From Scylla paramamosain (lineage: Eukaryota > Arthropoda > Malacostraca > Decapoda > Portunidae), in contig NW_026973669.1 in assembly GCF_035594125.1 (NCBI RefSeq), positions 533,501 to 597,500 on the forward strand: a stretch of 64,000 bases of DNA, in the 5' to 3' direction. This document shows, piece by piece, positions 1-12,106 of the stretch (position 1 is its first letter; each line of letters opens with the position of its first letter). A model generated the notes under the pieces. That model searched no databases, had not been told where the DNA came from, and worked only from the letters and a program-made list of their open reading frames with translations. A program made the position numbers and the translations under genes.

Positions 1-720
1 GTACCTTGTCAAATGCTTTACTAAAGTCCAGATATAAGATGTCATAACTATCACCATTATCTACTGCCTCGTACACTTTACAGAAAAAACTCATCAAGTT
101 TCTCAGGCAAGACTTCTTCGTGAAGCCCTGCTGTGACTGATTTATCAAGTTATGTTTGTGTAAATGCTCCCTAATGTTCCTCGCTATGATTGACTCCATT
201 CTTTTACCTACAACTGAAGTTAAGCTGACAGGTCTATAATTAGATGCTGAAGTTTAATCTCCTTTCTTAAAGATGGATACTACACTAGCCTGCCTCCACA
301 TTACCGTTACCTCACCTGACTCAAGTGATTTCCTAAAGATAGAAACTAACGGCTCACCAATAACCTCTTTGCATTCCTTAAGTATTCTGGGATAAATTTC
401 ATATGGTACTGGTGTCTTGAATTTTTTTTGCCTATATATATTCTGTTTCATTATCTCCTTATTTATGGAAATATCTGCCAGCTTCTCATTCTCATATATT
501 CTAAACGTCTGTTCACTATTTGGCATATCCTGCATGTTTTCGTGGGTTAAGACAGTTAAAAGATACTCACTCATTCAGAATTTTACTAATCTCCTCACCA
601 GAACTAACCAGCTCCACATCTGCTGCCTTTAATGGACCTATAGTATCCTTATTCTTCGTCCTGTATACCTTGCCGGCTTTGCCTGGCTGGCTACCTTTAA
701 TCCATAATTGCCCTTAGCTT
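1..720 (-). pseudogene. Reverse transcriptase N-terminal half, non-LTR (CR1 type)
   Basis: The minus-strand frame reads VYRTKNKDTIGPLKAAD near 640, then EVIGEPLVSIFRKSLESGEV and VVSIFKKGD (about 380-255), NYRPVSLTSVVGKRMES (about 235-185), and LYLDFSKAFDKV at the window edge. These are RT domain 0-2 and motif A with its first catalytic aspartate. Lesions: a frameshift near 574 and an in-frame TAA at about 251-253, just after the FKKGD block, where the family has a sense codon. In a complete element the RT would continue to the left of base 1. Confidence 0.8.
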
Positions 721-1394
721 TCCTCGTTAGCCTCCTGACTGTTCTAACTAATATTGTGGCCTTAAAACTTAATAACTTAATAACTTAAAACTTAATAAGA
801 AGTACATATAACCCTTAATCTATTATAATATACTTATCTTCCGCTCTATATAGTGTTTTAACCAAACTCATCCATTTAGGGTAATTTTTTTGTGATCTTA
901 TTGCTCTATACAGGATGTTTGCTAACTGTCCTGTATGCAATTTATCTACGAAATATTTATACAACTCATCTACATTTACTTCACCTTCCATCCTCTCCAC
1001 TCACTCATATACACACCTCGACCTCACCTCTCCCATCTCAGCATGACCTGACCCTGTAACATACTCACACCTATTTCCCCATCTCTCTCTCCTCCGCCCC
1101 TTCTAGACATATCTTCCCTCTTCTTGCCCTACAACCTCACACCTCACCTCACCTCTCTCATCTTGCCTTATCTCTCTCAACTCCGTCCCGGACCTGACCT
1201 CACCCTACATCCGTTGCCAGTCAACTCCTTGGAGGTACCTTTTTTTTAATTCATCAAAATCTGCTCTCCAGAGTCAGGTATTTTACTATTGTTTTTGCTT
1301 CTAAAAGTTTCTTACCATATTAATTTGTACCTAATTTCCCAATGGTCACTGTTACCTAGCTGTCCTCCAACCTCTTAACCTCTGGACCTGTGTG

Positions 1395-1835
1395 ACTGCT
1401 TCCTCACTGTTAGTAAAAATTAAATCTAGAAATATTGTACCCCCTTATGGGTTCTACTACTACCTCTGCTTCCTTGTTACCCACCATCAGGCTCCAGTCA
1501 ATATTCCTAAAATAAAAATCTACCACACATACCTGACTGTACCTGCCTGCTCTATTAATTTCCTGCCACGGTGAGGTGTTAATTCCTTTGTACTGTTCGG
1601 TGGCATGTACACTACTCCCAGTACTACTGACATTGATCCTTCCTTAATATCTACCCATATCGACTCTGTTTTGCTATCTTTTTTTTTTTAATTCTACTGT
1701 CAATACAATACTGTAATGTGTCCCTAACGTATAACGCGACGCCTCCTCCTCTCCTGTTTTCCCTGTCTTTATAGAATAGTGTATAACCATCTATCTTAAC
1801 CTCTGGATTAAATACTTTTCCTGATACATGTTCTT
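1395..1835 (-). pseudogene. Apurinic-type endonuclease fragment of the same CR1-type LINE
   Basis: Reading leftwards from about 1830, one frame gives YKDRENRRGGGVALYVRD, the glycine-rich core strand of LINE AP-endonucleases. It is followed by a VVLGVVYMPPNS-like block near 1620 and, after a frameshift, FRNIDWSLMVGNKEAE (about 1515-1465), matching the usual 'GDFNYRNIDWS' block with GDFN degraded to VDFY. The family nicks target DNA to prime reverse transcription. It is upstream of, and collinear with, the RT fragment at 720-1, which supports one parent element. Confidence 0.65.
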
Positions 1836-1924
1836 TCCGTTATTCAACAATTTAGCCCTTCCTCCCTTCATTCACTTGTTTTAACGATTCTTGAGTGGCT
1901 ATACCTTTTACAGCACAGAAGCTA

Positions 1925-2935
1925 TCATGTCTCATTTTCCTGGGTCCCTACACATGTTGGAATTCAAGGGAAAGTGAAGACTGATAGGCTGGCTAAAGAG
2001 GCAGCAACTCGGGTTGCTCGTTTTAATCCCATTCCCATTCATGACATAATCCAGTATAAGGGTGACAGTTCTTGCCAGTTGGCAGGGCAGGTGGATGGAT
2101 TTGGTTGCCATCACTAAGATGGGTGACATAACTTCTGTATCTTTCCGTCCATGGACGTATGTCTATGTGCAGGAGAGCCCCTTAGAGGTTCCACTGACCT
2201 GCCTCCGGACAGATCACACACTTCTCACTCAAGGTTACCTCATATCCCAGAAAACCAACCATTTTGTGATTACTCTTACTTCCCCTTAAAATGCGACACT
2301 TTCTAGTAGTGTCTGGTGAGCTGCGGGAGTGATATCTTTTCCGTTGCCGCGATGAGAATGGGACTTTCCAGATGTCGCTGATACTTGGAGAGAGGGTTCT
2401 CTCCCTGGGACAAACAATTTATAGACAAACTATAGGTTAACTTTTAACTATTCTTATTTTATTTCTTTTATCAGTAATATAGTACTGGGCAGAACTTTAT
2501 CTTTGTAATGGTAGAACATGGCAGCAAGTGAGGAAGACATGTAACAAACAACGTCAAGTCTTGGGGCCTGGGTCAGTTGGGGTCAGCATCTTGGATACGT
2601 AACGAACAACGCGAGAGGTCTGGGTCAGTGGGGTCAGTGCCTTGAATACGAAATAAACAACGCCAGAAACAGTGGTCTGGGTCAGTGGGATAAGTACGCC
2701 CTCACATTAAATCAAACTAAATAGTTAAAACATTAATATACCAACCCTCTCATTTTTAGCACTTTATGGTTCTTCCCATATAACTTTTTTATGTTTACTT
2801 TTCGATCTTTTAACTTTTTACCACACCTATAATTTTGCTTTTAATATCAATATTTTAAAACTGCAAAATTTGTTGCTTTAAAAGTTTATTTGCAGAGTGA
2901 TATGACCGCGACGTTGCGGCGCCATAAGCTAACAA
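1925..2935 (+). mobile_element. 3' end of a Jockey-group LINE: RNase H tail, 3' UTR and 3' terminus
   Basis: From 1930 the plus strand reads FSWVPTHVGIQGK then DRLAKEAATRVA, the last block of LINE ribonuclease H (normally SWVPSHVGIxGNExADxLAKEAA). Near 2210 it reads RSHTSHSRLPHI and later CDYSYFPLKCDTF, the RNase H-distal zinc-like tail. The 3' UTR follows, with a ~51-60 bp tandem repeat (2548-2700), an AT-rich stretch and a conserved terminal block ending near 2935 (GATATGACCGCGACGTTGCG). The same 3' UTR, repeats and terminal block occur in inverted orientation at 58450-59930, so both copies belong to one family. Confidence 0.7.
2548..2700 (+). repeat. 3' UTR minisatellite of the Jockey-group LINE
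   Basis: About three diverged copies of a ~51-60 bp unit built around AACGAACAACGC and TCTGGGTCAGTGGGGTCAG. The same unit, also about threefold, is in the inverted copy at 59270-59432. It is therefore part of the element's own 3' UTR and not a local genomic satellite. Confidence 0.8.
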
Positions 2936-3190
2936 TCATTTTTTTCTTGTAAATATATTTCTGGAGGTCTTTCTGGACCTTCAACTTCTGATTCAGTTTA
3001 TGTGCTGTTGTTTCCCTATGCATTCCCTCAGGGGGTGGTATAATGGACCTCCATCTGTTGCCTCCTGCAGACTCATTGGTCTTCTGGTATAAATTCCCCT
3101 TCCATCATTATTTCCTACTGCTCTAAGGGTCCCAATGTTTGTTACATAATTTGGCATGTTCTGGTAAATAATGATGTTATATATTCCTAT

Positions 3191-3545
3191 TGTTGCGCCC
3201 TCCCCTCATTCCAGGCGTCCGTGTTATCCACACAGGCACGGGTCGAGAAACTAGAGCATCGTGGCCTCAAATAAGTCATACTCTGAACGCCAGGACAAGG
3301 CACGCACACACGAGGCCGGGGCACAAGGAAAAACACGGGCACTATTTCCTAGGTTTATTGACAAATCCTCCCCAAGTACACTGCTTTACAAGTTCACAGG
3401 GGCACCACAAGTCTCCCAGGGCACGACAGGCACTCAACAGGGCACTCAACAGGCAGGGAGACACTTCCAAAGCAGGCAGGCACACGCTCGGTTCCTCTCG
3501 GGCCACGTGTCTCCGCTCTCCCTCTTTTCACGCCTCTCCCATTCA
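3191..3545 (-). other. LTR-like segment (possible solo or partial LTR, R-U5 side)
   Basis: Read on the minus strand this GC-richer segment contains an AATAAA polyadenylation signal (about 3352-3357) and ends in GGGCGCAACA at 3191, as many Gypsy LTRs end (..CA). No primer-binding site follows it and I found no matching second LTR or target duplication. Open frames across it on the plus strand resemble nothing known. The flanks 2936-3190 and 3546-3750 hold nothing I can identify. Confidence 0.3.
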
Positions 3546-3752
3546 TATAATATTTTTTTCTAAATATACATTGATATATCTAATAATTAATCTGTTATCA
3601 TGGAGTTGTGGGACCATTCAACTGGAAACATTGTTGCCAAATCAGTTAAAGATAAATACTTTAAATGAATATTTTTCATTACTAATTTAAATGTGCCCAG
3701 ACTTACTTAATTTTCATAAAACAGCATCCCAAAGATAATGTAGATGTTGCAT

Positions 3753-3857
<105 letters not shown>

Positions 3858-4110
3858 CACCCTAGAAGTTCATATCCTAAAATTTGGATACTTCCCCTCC
3901 CCCCGACCCACTCCTTGTAAAGACCTAAGTAACCTAAGTTCAAAGTGGATTTACATTTTTCTACTAGAAAAAAAATCGCCTAAATGTTACATTTTTTTTA
4001 TATTTTGTTTTCCTTCCTTCTAAAAAAAAAAAAGCTAAGCTAATTTGGCCACAGAATTTACATTTTTCTTTCTTGTACCTGTTATGATAATGGTCAATTG
4101 GGACCCCAAG

Positions 4111-4274
<164 letters not shown>

Positions 4275-4335
4275 AATGTACAGTGAGATAACGCAATGAG
4301 GAAAGTAAGAATGATGAAAGAGAATAACAACAAAC

Positions 4336-4493
<158 letters not shown>

Positions 4494-4497
<4 letters not shown>

Positions 4498-5466
4498 AGG
4501 GTACGGACGTCAAATGTATGATGAAGATTGGTCACTCACTGTCATTAACTTACCATAAGAATTTCCGCTACCAGACATTCTCCTTCCCTGATTAATTTAC
4601 CTTATTTCCCTTTGTTCAGTCAGTTTGAGTCTCACATAGTTTGCAGCAGAAGAGTTGCCCTTGACAGTGAAATAATTAGTGTTCATTTGGCCCCCTTTGT
4701 TTGCTCAGAAAAACTCCCACAGCAGTTACTACCCAGTTGTTGGAAGGAGCAGACGTACTGAGACGTGTTCTAACGTTTATCAGAGACTGCGGCGTGATAC
4801 TAGATAGCCGGGGGATAAATGAGTCATAATTGACTGTACGCCCTAGCCTATCAGTATATAAAAGGAATCTCCATAGAAGTCAGCCAGTAAGGGTAGTTGT
4901 GTATACCATTCACTATACCCAGGGAAGTGACTCCTCAGCGGCACATGTGCATGCACCGAGGTTTGTGCACATTGAGCAGCGACTGACCTTCCTGTGTGTT
5001 CGTGGGTACTCTTTCGTTTCGTAGTAGTTTGTTTTGTCTTTTGTTAATAACCTTGTTTGTCTTAAATGCTACTGCGAGCTGATCCAGTTCAGCCACAGAG
5101 GATCTAAGAAATTAGACATGTAGTAAACTTTTTATACCTCGATCATATGCGTATTATTGTATGTTTTTTGTATGTATGTATGTATGTAATTGTTTTCCTA
5201 GACGTGGTTATCGATTCTTCCACAGCTGTGGGTGTTAAGTGCTTTTTGGAGCATCTTCCTAGTCTGTGGGATAGGTAAAATAGACTGGCAACCTCAAATT
5301 AGTGCGACCTGGAGTTATGATAGTTGCAAAAAGGGTGCAGGAGTCACAATGGATCCTCTTCAGCCTTATTTGAGCCCTGCACTGAGTCCACATAAGAGGT
5401 GGCTCACTGATGCTAGTCCAGGTGCAGCAGCTTGATAAAGGGCCTTTGAAATGTGGTCATAAAAGA
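4494..5466 (+). repeat. 5' LTR of G1
   Basis: Aligns along its length with 11931-12106, 12810-12890 and 14790-15566. Shared blocks include TAAGAATTTCCGC, GAGTCTCACATAGTTTGCAG, CGTTTCGTAGTA and GACCTGGAGTTATGA. Homology ends at GTGGTCATAA, just before the primer-binding site here and at the (AT)n flank in the 3' copy, which fixes the LTR end. The 3' copy ends in ATAACA, giving TG..CA termini. Confidence 0.75.
4855..4892 (+). promoter_or_regulatory. G1 LTR core promoter (TATA box)
   Basis: TATATAAAAGG at 4855-4865 is followed about 15-25 bp later by a conserved CAGCCAGTAAG, a plausible start region. The second LTR keeps TATATAATAG at about 14959-14969 at the same place, so this is a conserved feature of the LTR. 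The start site is inferred. Confidence 0.5.
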
Positions 5467-5469
5467 GAC

Positions 5470-5487
5470 TGGCGACCCCACCAGGAT
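5470..5487 (+). other. G1 primer-binding site
   Basis: TGGCGACCCCACCAGGAT lies three to four bases after the end of LTR homology, where the tRNA primer site of a Gypsy element belongs, and begins with the obligatory TGG (complement of tRNA 3' CCA). I did not assign the primer tRNA. Confidence 0.55.
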
Positions 5488-5514
5488 AGCTGGTGAGCCA
5501 CGTGAGAAAGACAG

Positions 5515-8500
5515 TTTTTTTTTTTTTTTATGTAGGATGGACACTGGCCAAGGGCAACAAAAATCCAATAAAAAACAATGCCCACTGAAATCCCAGTCCC
5601 ATAAAAGGGTCAAAGCAGTAGTCAAAAATTGATGAATAAGCGTCTTGAAACCTCCCTCTTGAAGGAATTCAAGTCATAGGAAGGTGGAAATACAGGACCA
5701 GAGAAAGGGATGAATGATTGAGAATACTGGTTAACTCTTGCATTAGAGAGGTGAACAGCGAGGTCGCTGGAGGAGGGGAGGCATGCAGTTAGCAAGATCA
5801 GAAGAGCAGTTAGCATGAAAATAGCGGTAGAAGACAGCTAGAGATGCAACATTGCGGTGGTGAGAGAGAGGATGAAGACAGTCAGTTAGAGGAGAGGAGT
5901 TGATGAGACGAAAAGCTTTTGATTTCACCTTATCTAGAAGAGCAGTACGAGTGAAACCCCCCATACATGTGAAGCATATTCCATACATGGACGGATAAGG
6001 CCCTTGTACAGAGTTAACAGTTGGGGGGGGTGAGAAAAACTGGCAGAGACGTCTCAGAACGCCTAATTTCATAGAAGCTGTTTTAGCTAGAGATGAGATG
6101 TGAAGTTTCCAGTTCAGATTATAAGTAAAGGACAGACCGAGGATGTTCAGTGTAGAAGAGGAGGACAGTTGAGTGCCATTGAAGAAGAGGGATAGTTGTC
6201 TGGAAGATTGTGTTGAGTTGATAGATGGAGGAATGAGTTTTTGTGGCATTGAACAATATCAAGCCTGCTTGAAAACAAGCGTTCTGTGGCTTCCCTGCGT
6301 GAAATGTTTACCTCCTGAAGGGTTGGACGTCTATGAAAAGACGTGGAAAGGTACAGGGTGGTATCTTCAGCGTAGGAGTGGATAGGACAAGAAGTTTGGT
6401 TTAGAAGATCATTAATGAATAATAAGAAGAGAGTGGGTGACAGGACAGAACCATGAGGAACACCACTGTTAATAGATTTAGGAGAAGAACAGTGACCGTT
6501 TACCACAGCAGCAATAGAACGGTCAGAAAGGAAACTTGAGATGAAGTTACAGAGAGAAGGATAGAAGCCGTAGGAGGGTAGTTTGGAAATCAAAGCTTTG
6601 TGCCAGACTCTATCAAAAGCTTTTGATATGTCCAAGGCAACAGCAAAAGTTTCACCAAAATCTCTAAAACAGGATGACCAAGACTCAGTAAGGAAAGCCA
6701 GAAGATCACCAGTAGAGCGGCCTTGACGGAACCCATACTGGCGATCAGATAGATCATCAGATAGATATCCTGTTGAGGATAGATTCAAAAACTTTAGATA
6801 GGCAGGAAATTAAAGCAGGAGGACGATAGTTTGAGGGATTAGAACGGTCATCCTTTTTAGGAACAGCAAGAAGGAAAGATATATGTTGACAGACAGAGCT
6901 GAAAAAGTTTGACTAGGCAAGGTGCAAGCACGGAGGCACAATTTCGGAGAACAACAGGAGGGACCCCATCAGGTCCATAAGCCTTCCGAGGGTTTAGGCC
7001 AGCGAGGGCATGGAAAACATCATTGCGAAGAATTTTAATAGGTGGCATGAAGTAGTCGGAGGGTGGAGGAGAGGGGAGGAACAAGCCCAGAATCGTCCAA
7101 GGTAGAGTTTTTAGGAAAGGTTTGAGTGAAGAGTTCAGCTTTAGAAATAGATGTGATAGCAGTGGTGCCATCCGGTTGAAATAAAGAAGGAAAAGAAGAA
7201 GCAAAGTTATTGGAGACATCTTGGGCTAGATGCCAGAAGTCACGAGGTGAGTTAGATCTTGAAAGGTTTTGACACTTTCTGTTAATGAAGGAGTTTTTGG
7301 CTAGTTGGAGAACAGACTTGGCATGGTTCCAGGCAGAAATATAAAGTGCATGAGATTCTGGTGATGGAAGGCTTAAGTACTTTTTGTGGGCCACCTCTCT
7401 ATCATATATAGCAAAAGAACAAGCTGTGTTAAACCAAGGTTTAGAAGGTATAGGACAAGAAAAAGAGTGAGGAATGTACGTTTCCATGCCAGACACTATC
7501 ACCTATGTTATGCGCTCAGCACACAAAGACGGGTCTCTGACACGGAAGCAGTAATCATTCCAAGGAAAATCAGCAAAATACCTCCTCAGGTCCCCCCCCA
7601 ACTAGCAGAGGCAAAACGCCAGAGGCACCTTCGCTTAGGGGGATCCTGAGGAGGGATTGGAGCGATAGGACAAGATACAGATATGAGATTGTGATCGGAG
7701 GAGCCCAACGGGGAAGAAAGGGTGGCAGCATAAGCAGAAGGATTAGAGGTCAGGAAAAGGTCAAGAATGTTGGGCGCATCTCCAAGATCATCAGGAATAC
7801 GAGTAGGGTGTTGCACCAATTGCTCTAGGTCGTGGAGGATAGCAAAGTTGAAGGCTAGTTCACCAGGATGGTCAGTGTAGGGAAAGGAAAGCCAAAGCTG
7901 GTGGTGAACATTGAAGTCTCCAAGAATGGAGATCTCTGCAAAAGGAAAGAGGGTCAGAATGTGCTCCACTTTGGAAGTTAAGTAGTCAAAGAATTTCTTT
8001 CTTATAGTCAGAGGAGTTAGATGAAAGGTACACAGCACAGATAAATTTAGTTTGAGAGTGACTCTGTAGTCGTAGCCAGATGGTGGAAAACTCGAAATAT
8101 TCAAGAGCGTGGGCACGAGAGCAGGTTAAGTCATTGCGCACATAAACGCAGCATCCAGCTTTGGATCGAAAATGAGGATAGAGAAAGTAGGAGGGAACAG
8201 AAAAGGTGCTACTGTCAGTTGCCTCAGACACCTGAATTTCAGTGAGGAAAAGATGAGGTTTAGAAGAGGAGAGGTGGTGTTCTACAGATTGAAAATTAGA
8301 TCTTAGACCGCGAATGTTGCAGAAGTTAATCAAGAAAAAGTTGAGGGGGGTGTCAAGACACTTACAGTCGTCGAAAGAAAGGCAGTCTGACCTGGGGACA
8401 TTTGTGGTCCCCTCCCCAGATGGGGACTCCGAGGCTGGTGTAGGAGTCGCCATGATGATTTTAAAATTTTTGAGTGAAGGGTGTGTGTTATTAGGTGCTT

Positions 8501-8695
8501 GTAGTTTTGTGTGGAGGAAGAGAGTTGTCTTTAGAGGGCGGGCTGTGACTGCCCCCTTGTGCTGTGAGACACAAAGGGAAACCTTCAGTGACGTCACAGC
8601 TGGGTTTAATGATAAGTTCACAGCACCCCCTGAACAGTGCTTTAGACCTCACTGGGAGTAATTATCGTTTCGGCAGGTGTCTACTGCCTCCTCCT
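5515..8695 (-). mobile_element. J1 LINE, near full length, inserted in the G1 leader
   Basis: Its two ends match those of the reference copy at 35217-38537: the 5' end (at 8695) reads AGGAGGAGGCAGTAGACACC on the minus strand and the 3' end (at 5515) is a poly(A) following CCATCCTACAT. At 3.18 kb it is 140 bp shorter than the reference. No convincing target duplication flanks it. Confidence 0.9.
5590..8453 (-). pseudogene. J1 EN-RT polyprotein, frameshifted
   Basis: Starts at the same ATG as the reference J1 (8453; [15 protein letters not shown]). EN blocks are visible ([32 protein letters not shown]), then RT blocks ([12 protein letters not shown] near 6630, SGVPHGSVLSP near 6470 and SYAEDTTLY near 6380). 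PQGS has become PHGS and the catalytic YADD has become YAED. At least six frame changes separate the pieces, including one at a run of G near 6026. It cannot encode a functional enzyme as it stands. Confidence 0.88.
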
Positions 8696-8746
8696 ACTAT
8701 TTGTTTGTTTCATTGTTTTGTGTATGCCCACATTTAGTGTAAACCA

Positions 8747-9851
8747 TGGAGGGCAAGGCTAGTAGCAAACATGACTCGCGACCCGAGTCTCCTGCCTCTG
8801 CTGGGAGCGACAGTGTAGATTTGGCCCAGTTCGGTGTGAGGACACCTACCTAGTCCCACACATAGCGTCCGCAGAAGCGTTAACCCTGCTCGTAACGTTG
8901 GTGGCTTCTCCTAGACCGAAGGCATGTCTGGGGAGATTAGATTTAAATCGGAAATGAGAAGAATGGAGCTTGAGGTCGAGATGGAGAAGGAATTAAGAAG
9001 GCTTGAATTGGAAGCTGAGGAAAGGAGATTGAAGACTATGGAGGCTAGATAAGCAAGGAGGCTTGAGACCGAAGAGAAGGCGAAGAAAAATAGAATGTTT
9101 GAGTTGGAGAAGACTAAGATTGAAGTCAATTCACCTCATGGCCTTAGGAGAGCAGAAGGAGTTAAAGAGGATACTATAGAGATTTAGATTTGAGAAGAAA
9201 GCCTCAGAATTTGATTGGCCTCAGGAGAGATGGGTTGGCCTTATTGCCAGTTGCCAATGTTGAAGGGCAAGGCATTGAAAGTTTATGACAGGATGTCAGT
9301 TGAGGACTTGGAGTTTAAGGCTGACATCCTGAGAGGATATGAGCTGTGGCCGGAGGCATATAGGCTACAGTTCCACGGAGGGAAGAAAAGGCCTAGTGAC
9401 TCCTATTTAGAATGTGCTCGCTATATATTGGAGACATTTGAAAAGTGGATTGCTAGCGAGCAGGCCATCTCCTACCGTGAGGTAAAGGAACTCATGGTAA
9501 TAGAGCAATTCATTAATGTGGCCGAGGAGTTAGTGCCGTTGTTTCGTGAGAAAAGATTTAAAACCTTGAAGGAGGCGTTACGTGGAAAGATGACGACGTG
9601 TTGACGCACCGGCCTGTGCCACGGTGGATTGGTGGTACTTCTGGAGGGGCTGATGTTTTATCTGGTAACGCGGCCGGCCCTGATTTGTCTGGGAGTCCAC
9701 GTTAAAGTAGTGGCTTCAGTAACAAGTCTCTACCCAGCTCATGAAGGAAACGGTCTGGGAGCATGCAACACAGCACTCCCAAGCATAGTGTGCAGCCCAC
9801 GTGTTAGTATTGTAGAAGTACAGGACATTTCAAATTTAATTGTCCTAAATT
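8747..9851 (+). pseudogene. G1 Gag remnant: N-terminus, SCAN-like capsid region, zinc knuckle
   Basis: ATG at 8747 opens a 35-codon frame (MEGKASSKHDSRPESPASAG) that hits a TAG. A charged, coiled-coil-like region follows (8930-9180, several stops). Then comes FEKKASEFDWPQERW (9195-9240) and, after a frameshift, the open stretch 9254-9603 with LKGKALKVYDRMSVEDL, ARYILETFEKWIASE and LMVIEQFINVAEELVPL. This is the SCAN-like capsid domain found in one branch of Gypsy Gags. At 9801-9851 the frame C-stop-YCRSTGHFKFNCPK is a CCHC zinc knuckle with a TAG between its first two cysteines. In the family, Gag packages the RNA. Here it is dead. Confidence 0.75.
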
Positions 9852-9888
9852 ATTAACCGTCACTGCTTCCAAGACGCCCTAGAAGCCG

Positions 9889-10266
9889 GTGGCCTTGATT
9901 GTGTCCCAGAGTCAGGACCAGGAGCGTGATGAGATCCGGGCTGTGTTTGGTCGCGAGGATGGAAAGGCTGGTGTGGCCGCCCCCTCATCTGATGTTACCT
10001 CATCGTCCCCTGTGAGGTCTGAGTTGGACTGGTGCCGTCCATTTTTGTGTCAGGGCACTGTTGAGATTGATGGGGTTACTTACCCTGTTACAGTTTTGAG
10101 GGACACAGCAGGGACAGGGCAGGTGGAAGAGTTTGGGTGCAGCTCCCATCTACGGACGCCGTCCCAGATGTGGAGGCTCCTAAGGGTGCTAATTCAGTTA
10201 GTACTGCTGTTACTTGCCCTAAGGCGAGGCGAACACCCCAGCGTCGGTTGCCCGCGGGATTTGTGA
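9889..10266 (+). pseudogene. G1 aspartic protease remnant
   Basis: The open frame contains GTVEIDGVTYPVTVLRDTAG at about 10048-10112, matching the protease start of this Gypsy branch (..VxVLRDTGASxS). The catalytic DTG triad reads DTA and the flap region is not recognisable. It follows the Gag zinc knuckle as expected for gag-pro order. Retroviral-type proteases cut the polyprotein; this one lacks its active-site glycine. Confidence 0.6.
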
Positions 10267-11640
10267 CTCCTGTGGTCGACTGCAATAAGGCAGGTCCACC
10301 ACAAAAGGAGTGCAGGATTATTAATGATGCCGCAGTGGGGGCAGAGTGCCCAGAGGCCTGTCCCACTGCTGGCCAGAGTTTTGATGAGCCAGAGTTGGAC
10401 TCGTCTTTGAGTCAGTGTGCAGGGACTGACTGCAAAAGCGCAGAGCCACAGCAAGAAGCACCTGACTTTGTTGAGTGTTACGAAGGTTGAGGCTGCAGTG
10501 ATGAGTCTGGTTTGTGTGTTTGATGGCTTGCCTCACCCTGTGGAGCCTCTCGGAGGTGGCACTCAGGCTGAGTTGCCGCCAGGTGTTGAGGCTGTAGGCG
10601 TCGGTCTGCTCCCCTGTTGGGAACAGACAGGGTGGGTGTTTGTTCACGTGGTGAGCCACCCGTGCTAACAGCTGCTGCAACAGCTGTCACTGTGGTCAAG
10701 GAGGGTTTTGCCCCTTGTGCGTGTGCTGCCTCACTAGTTGCTAAGGCAGGAGTGGATGGCAAGGAAGTTGAGGGTCGGGGAGAGTTTGTTGAGATCAACA
10801 AATAGCCGTGTGAATAGCCGGCGGAGAGAGGACGGAGGTTTGTTGCTCCATTCTGATATGCCATCCGCAATCAAGAAGGCTATGTGCTATGTGCTGGAAG
10901 CACATAGCGGCTGCTTGGTCGTTCTGGAGTAAGGTTGACTCAGGAGCATTTAGCGTGGTTTTGGTGGTCGGGTATGACCACATTTATTGGGTGTAACCGC
11001 GCAGGTCAAGGTGACAAGTCTGCTGACCTCTCGGGGGGCCCCTCTCTGTCGTGTTATGGCCGGTGGTGTTTCCCCTGGTGTAGGGGTAATTGATGATGTT
11101 GCTAATCCGATTCCTCCTTCCAAGGCAAATTATGATGTATTTGACACGACTGTTACGGCGCCGCGTCAAGAGGCAGCGCTGAGTGAGGCTGCCTGTGATG
11201 CTTTGTTGCTTGCCCCTTGGGAGGCACCCTCAATATTGCAGGGGGCTCCTGTTGGCCAAGCTGTTAGTACTCGTCAGGTATTGGGAAAAAAAAGGTACGT
11301 GTTGATGGATGTCGGCTTCCTTGAAGCGACAAGGTATCAGGTCTGATGAGAAGTGCTTGCACAAGGGAGCAGTTGCTGGCACCAGTAAGGCTGGCCCAGT
11401 GACACGTTGGCCAGGCTCATGTTGGAGCCAGAGATTGTTGTTTTGTGGCGGTCACGCATGTTTGGCTCTGTGTGCACAGATGGGTGTGCTGCGTCCTGGA
11501 AAGGAACAGCCGTCAGCTCGCTGTGGCGATACCTGTGTCATCAAGGGGCCGGCGGAGGGAATGAGGCATAATAGTGTTGTACTCGTACCTGACAGTGAGA
11601 CGCAGGCTTGATGGTGTCACACCCGGGGAGTACGGTTTTA
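10267..11640 (+). other. G1 interior, unidentified (pol missing)
   Basis: GC-rich sequence with overlapping open frames on both strands up to 130 codons, none with RT, RNase H or integrase motifs. Composition (valine, alanine, proline, with acidic residues) is like the poorly conserved spacer after protease in such elements. A 20-bp word starting GACAAGGTATCAGG occurs at 11328 and again at 11847. I do not assign a product. Confidence 0.4.
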
Positions 11641-11913
11641 TTTTGTTGAGAGTGGCAATATAGCCCCTCTTAGTTTTACCAAGGGAGTGGCATTTTTATT
11701 TTGTCAATTTTATTGGTGTGGCATGGAGGCTCCACAGAGCAGGGAGTGGGCAAGCGGGAATAATGGTGTGGGCAGTGCAGGCTGAATTAAGAGTTTTGTT
11801 TGGTTGGGAAGTATTTTGTCTGGCCTTGTCATGATGTTGCCCCAGAAGACAAGGTATCAGGTCTGATACCTGGTGGGCTCATTTCGTGTTGCAAGGAAAA
11901 ATAAAAAAAAATA

Positions 11914-11931
11914 AACGAGAAGAGAGAGAGA
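11914..11931 (+). other. G1 polypurine tract
   Basis: ACGAGAAGAGAGAGAGAG lies directly before the start of the 3' LTR, the position of the plus-strand primer in LTR elements. Confidence 0.6.
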
Positions 11932-12106
11932 GTCAGGGTACGAACGCCAAATAAAGGGGCCGCTCGCTGCCATTAATTTAACATAAGAATTTCCGCGCCC
12001 AGATGCTCTCCTTTCCCGATTAATTTACCTTATTTCTCTTTATTCACTCAGTTTGAGTCTCACGTAGTTTGCAGCAGAAGAGTTGCCCTTGTCATTTAAA
12101 TAATTA

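Larger units (their letters stand above)
1..1840 (-). mobile_element. Decayed CR1-type non-LTR retrotransposon (EN + RT), 3' part runs off the window
   Basis: Read on the minus strand the segment gives, in order, endonuclease pieces (about 1840-1395), an EN-RT linker (815-1000, with YRAIRSQKNYPKWMS, the 'YKxIRSRKNDPKWM' signature of CR1-group polyproteins) and the start of the RT domain (720-1), which leaves the window at palm motif A. The frame changes several times and contains stops, so this is a fossil. The order EN, linker, RT is that of CR1/L2-type LINEs. The clade is inferred from motif style; a phylogeny was not possible here. Confidence 0.75.

Noticed and set aside
10088..10870. Several overlapping open frames of 80-130 codons on both strands in the G1 interior
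   Set aside because: GC-rich sequence gives chance open frames; none shows a domain, and they contradict each other in strand and frame.
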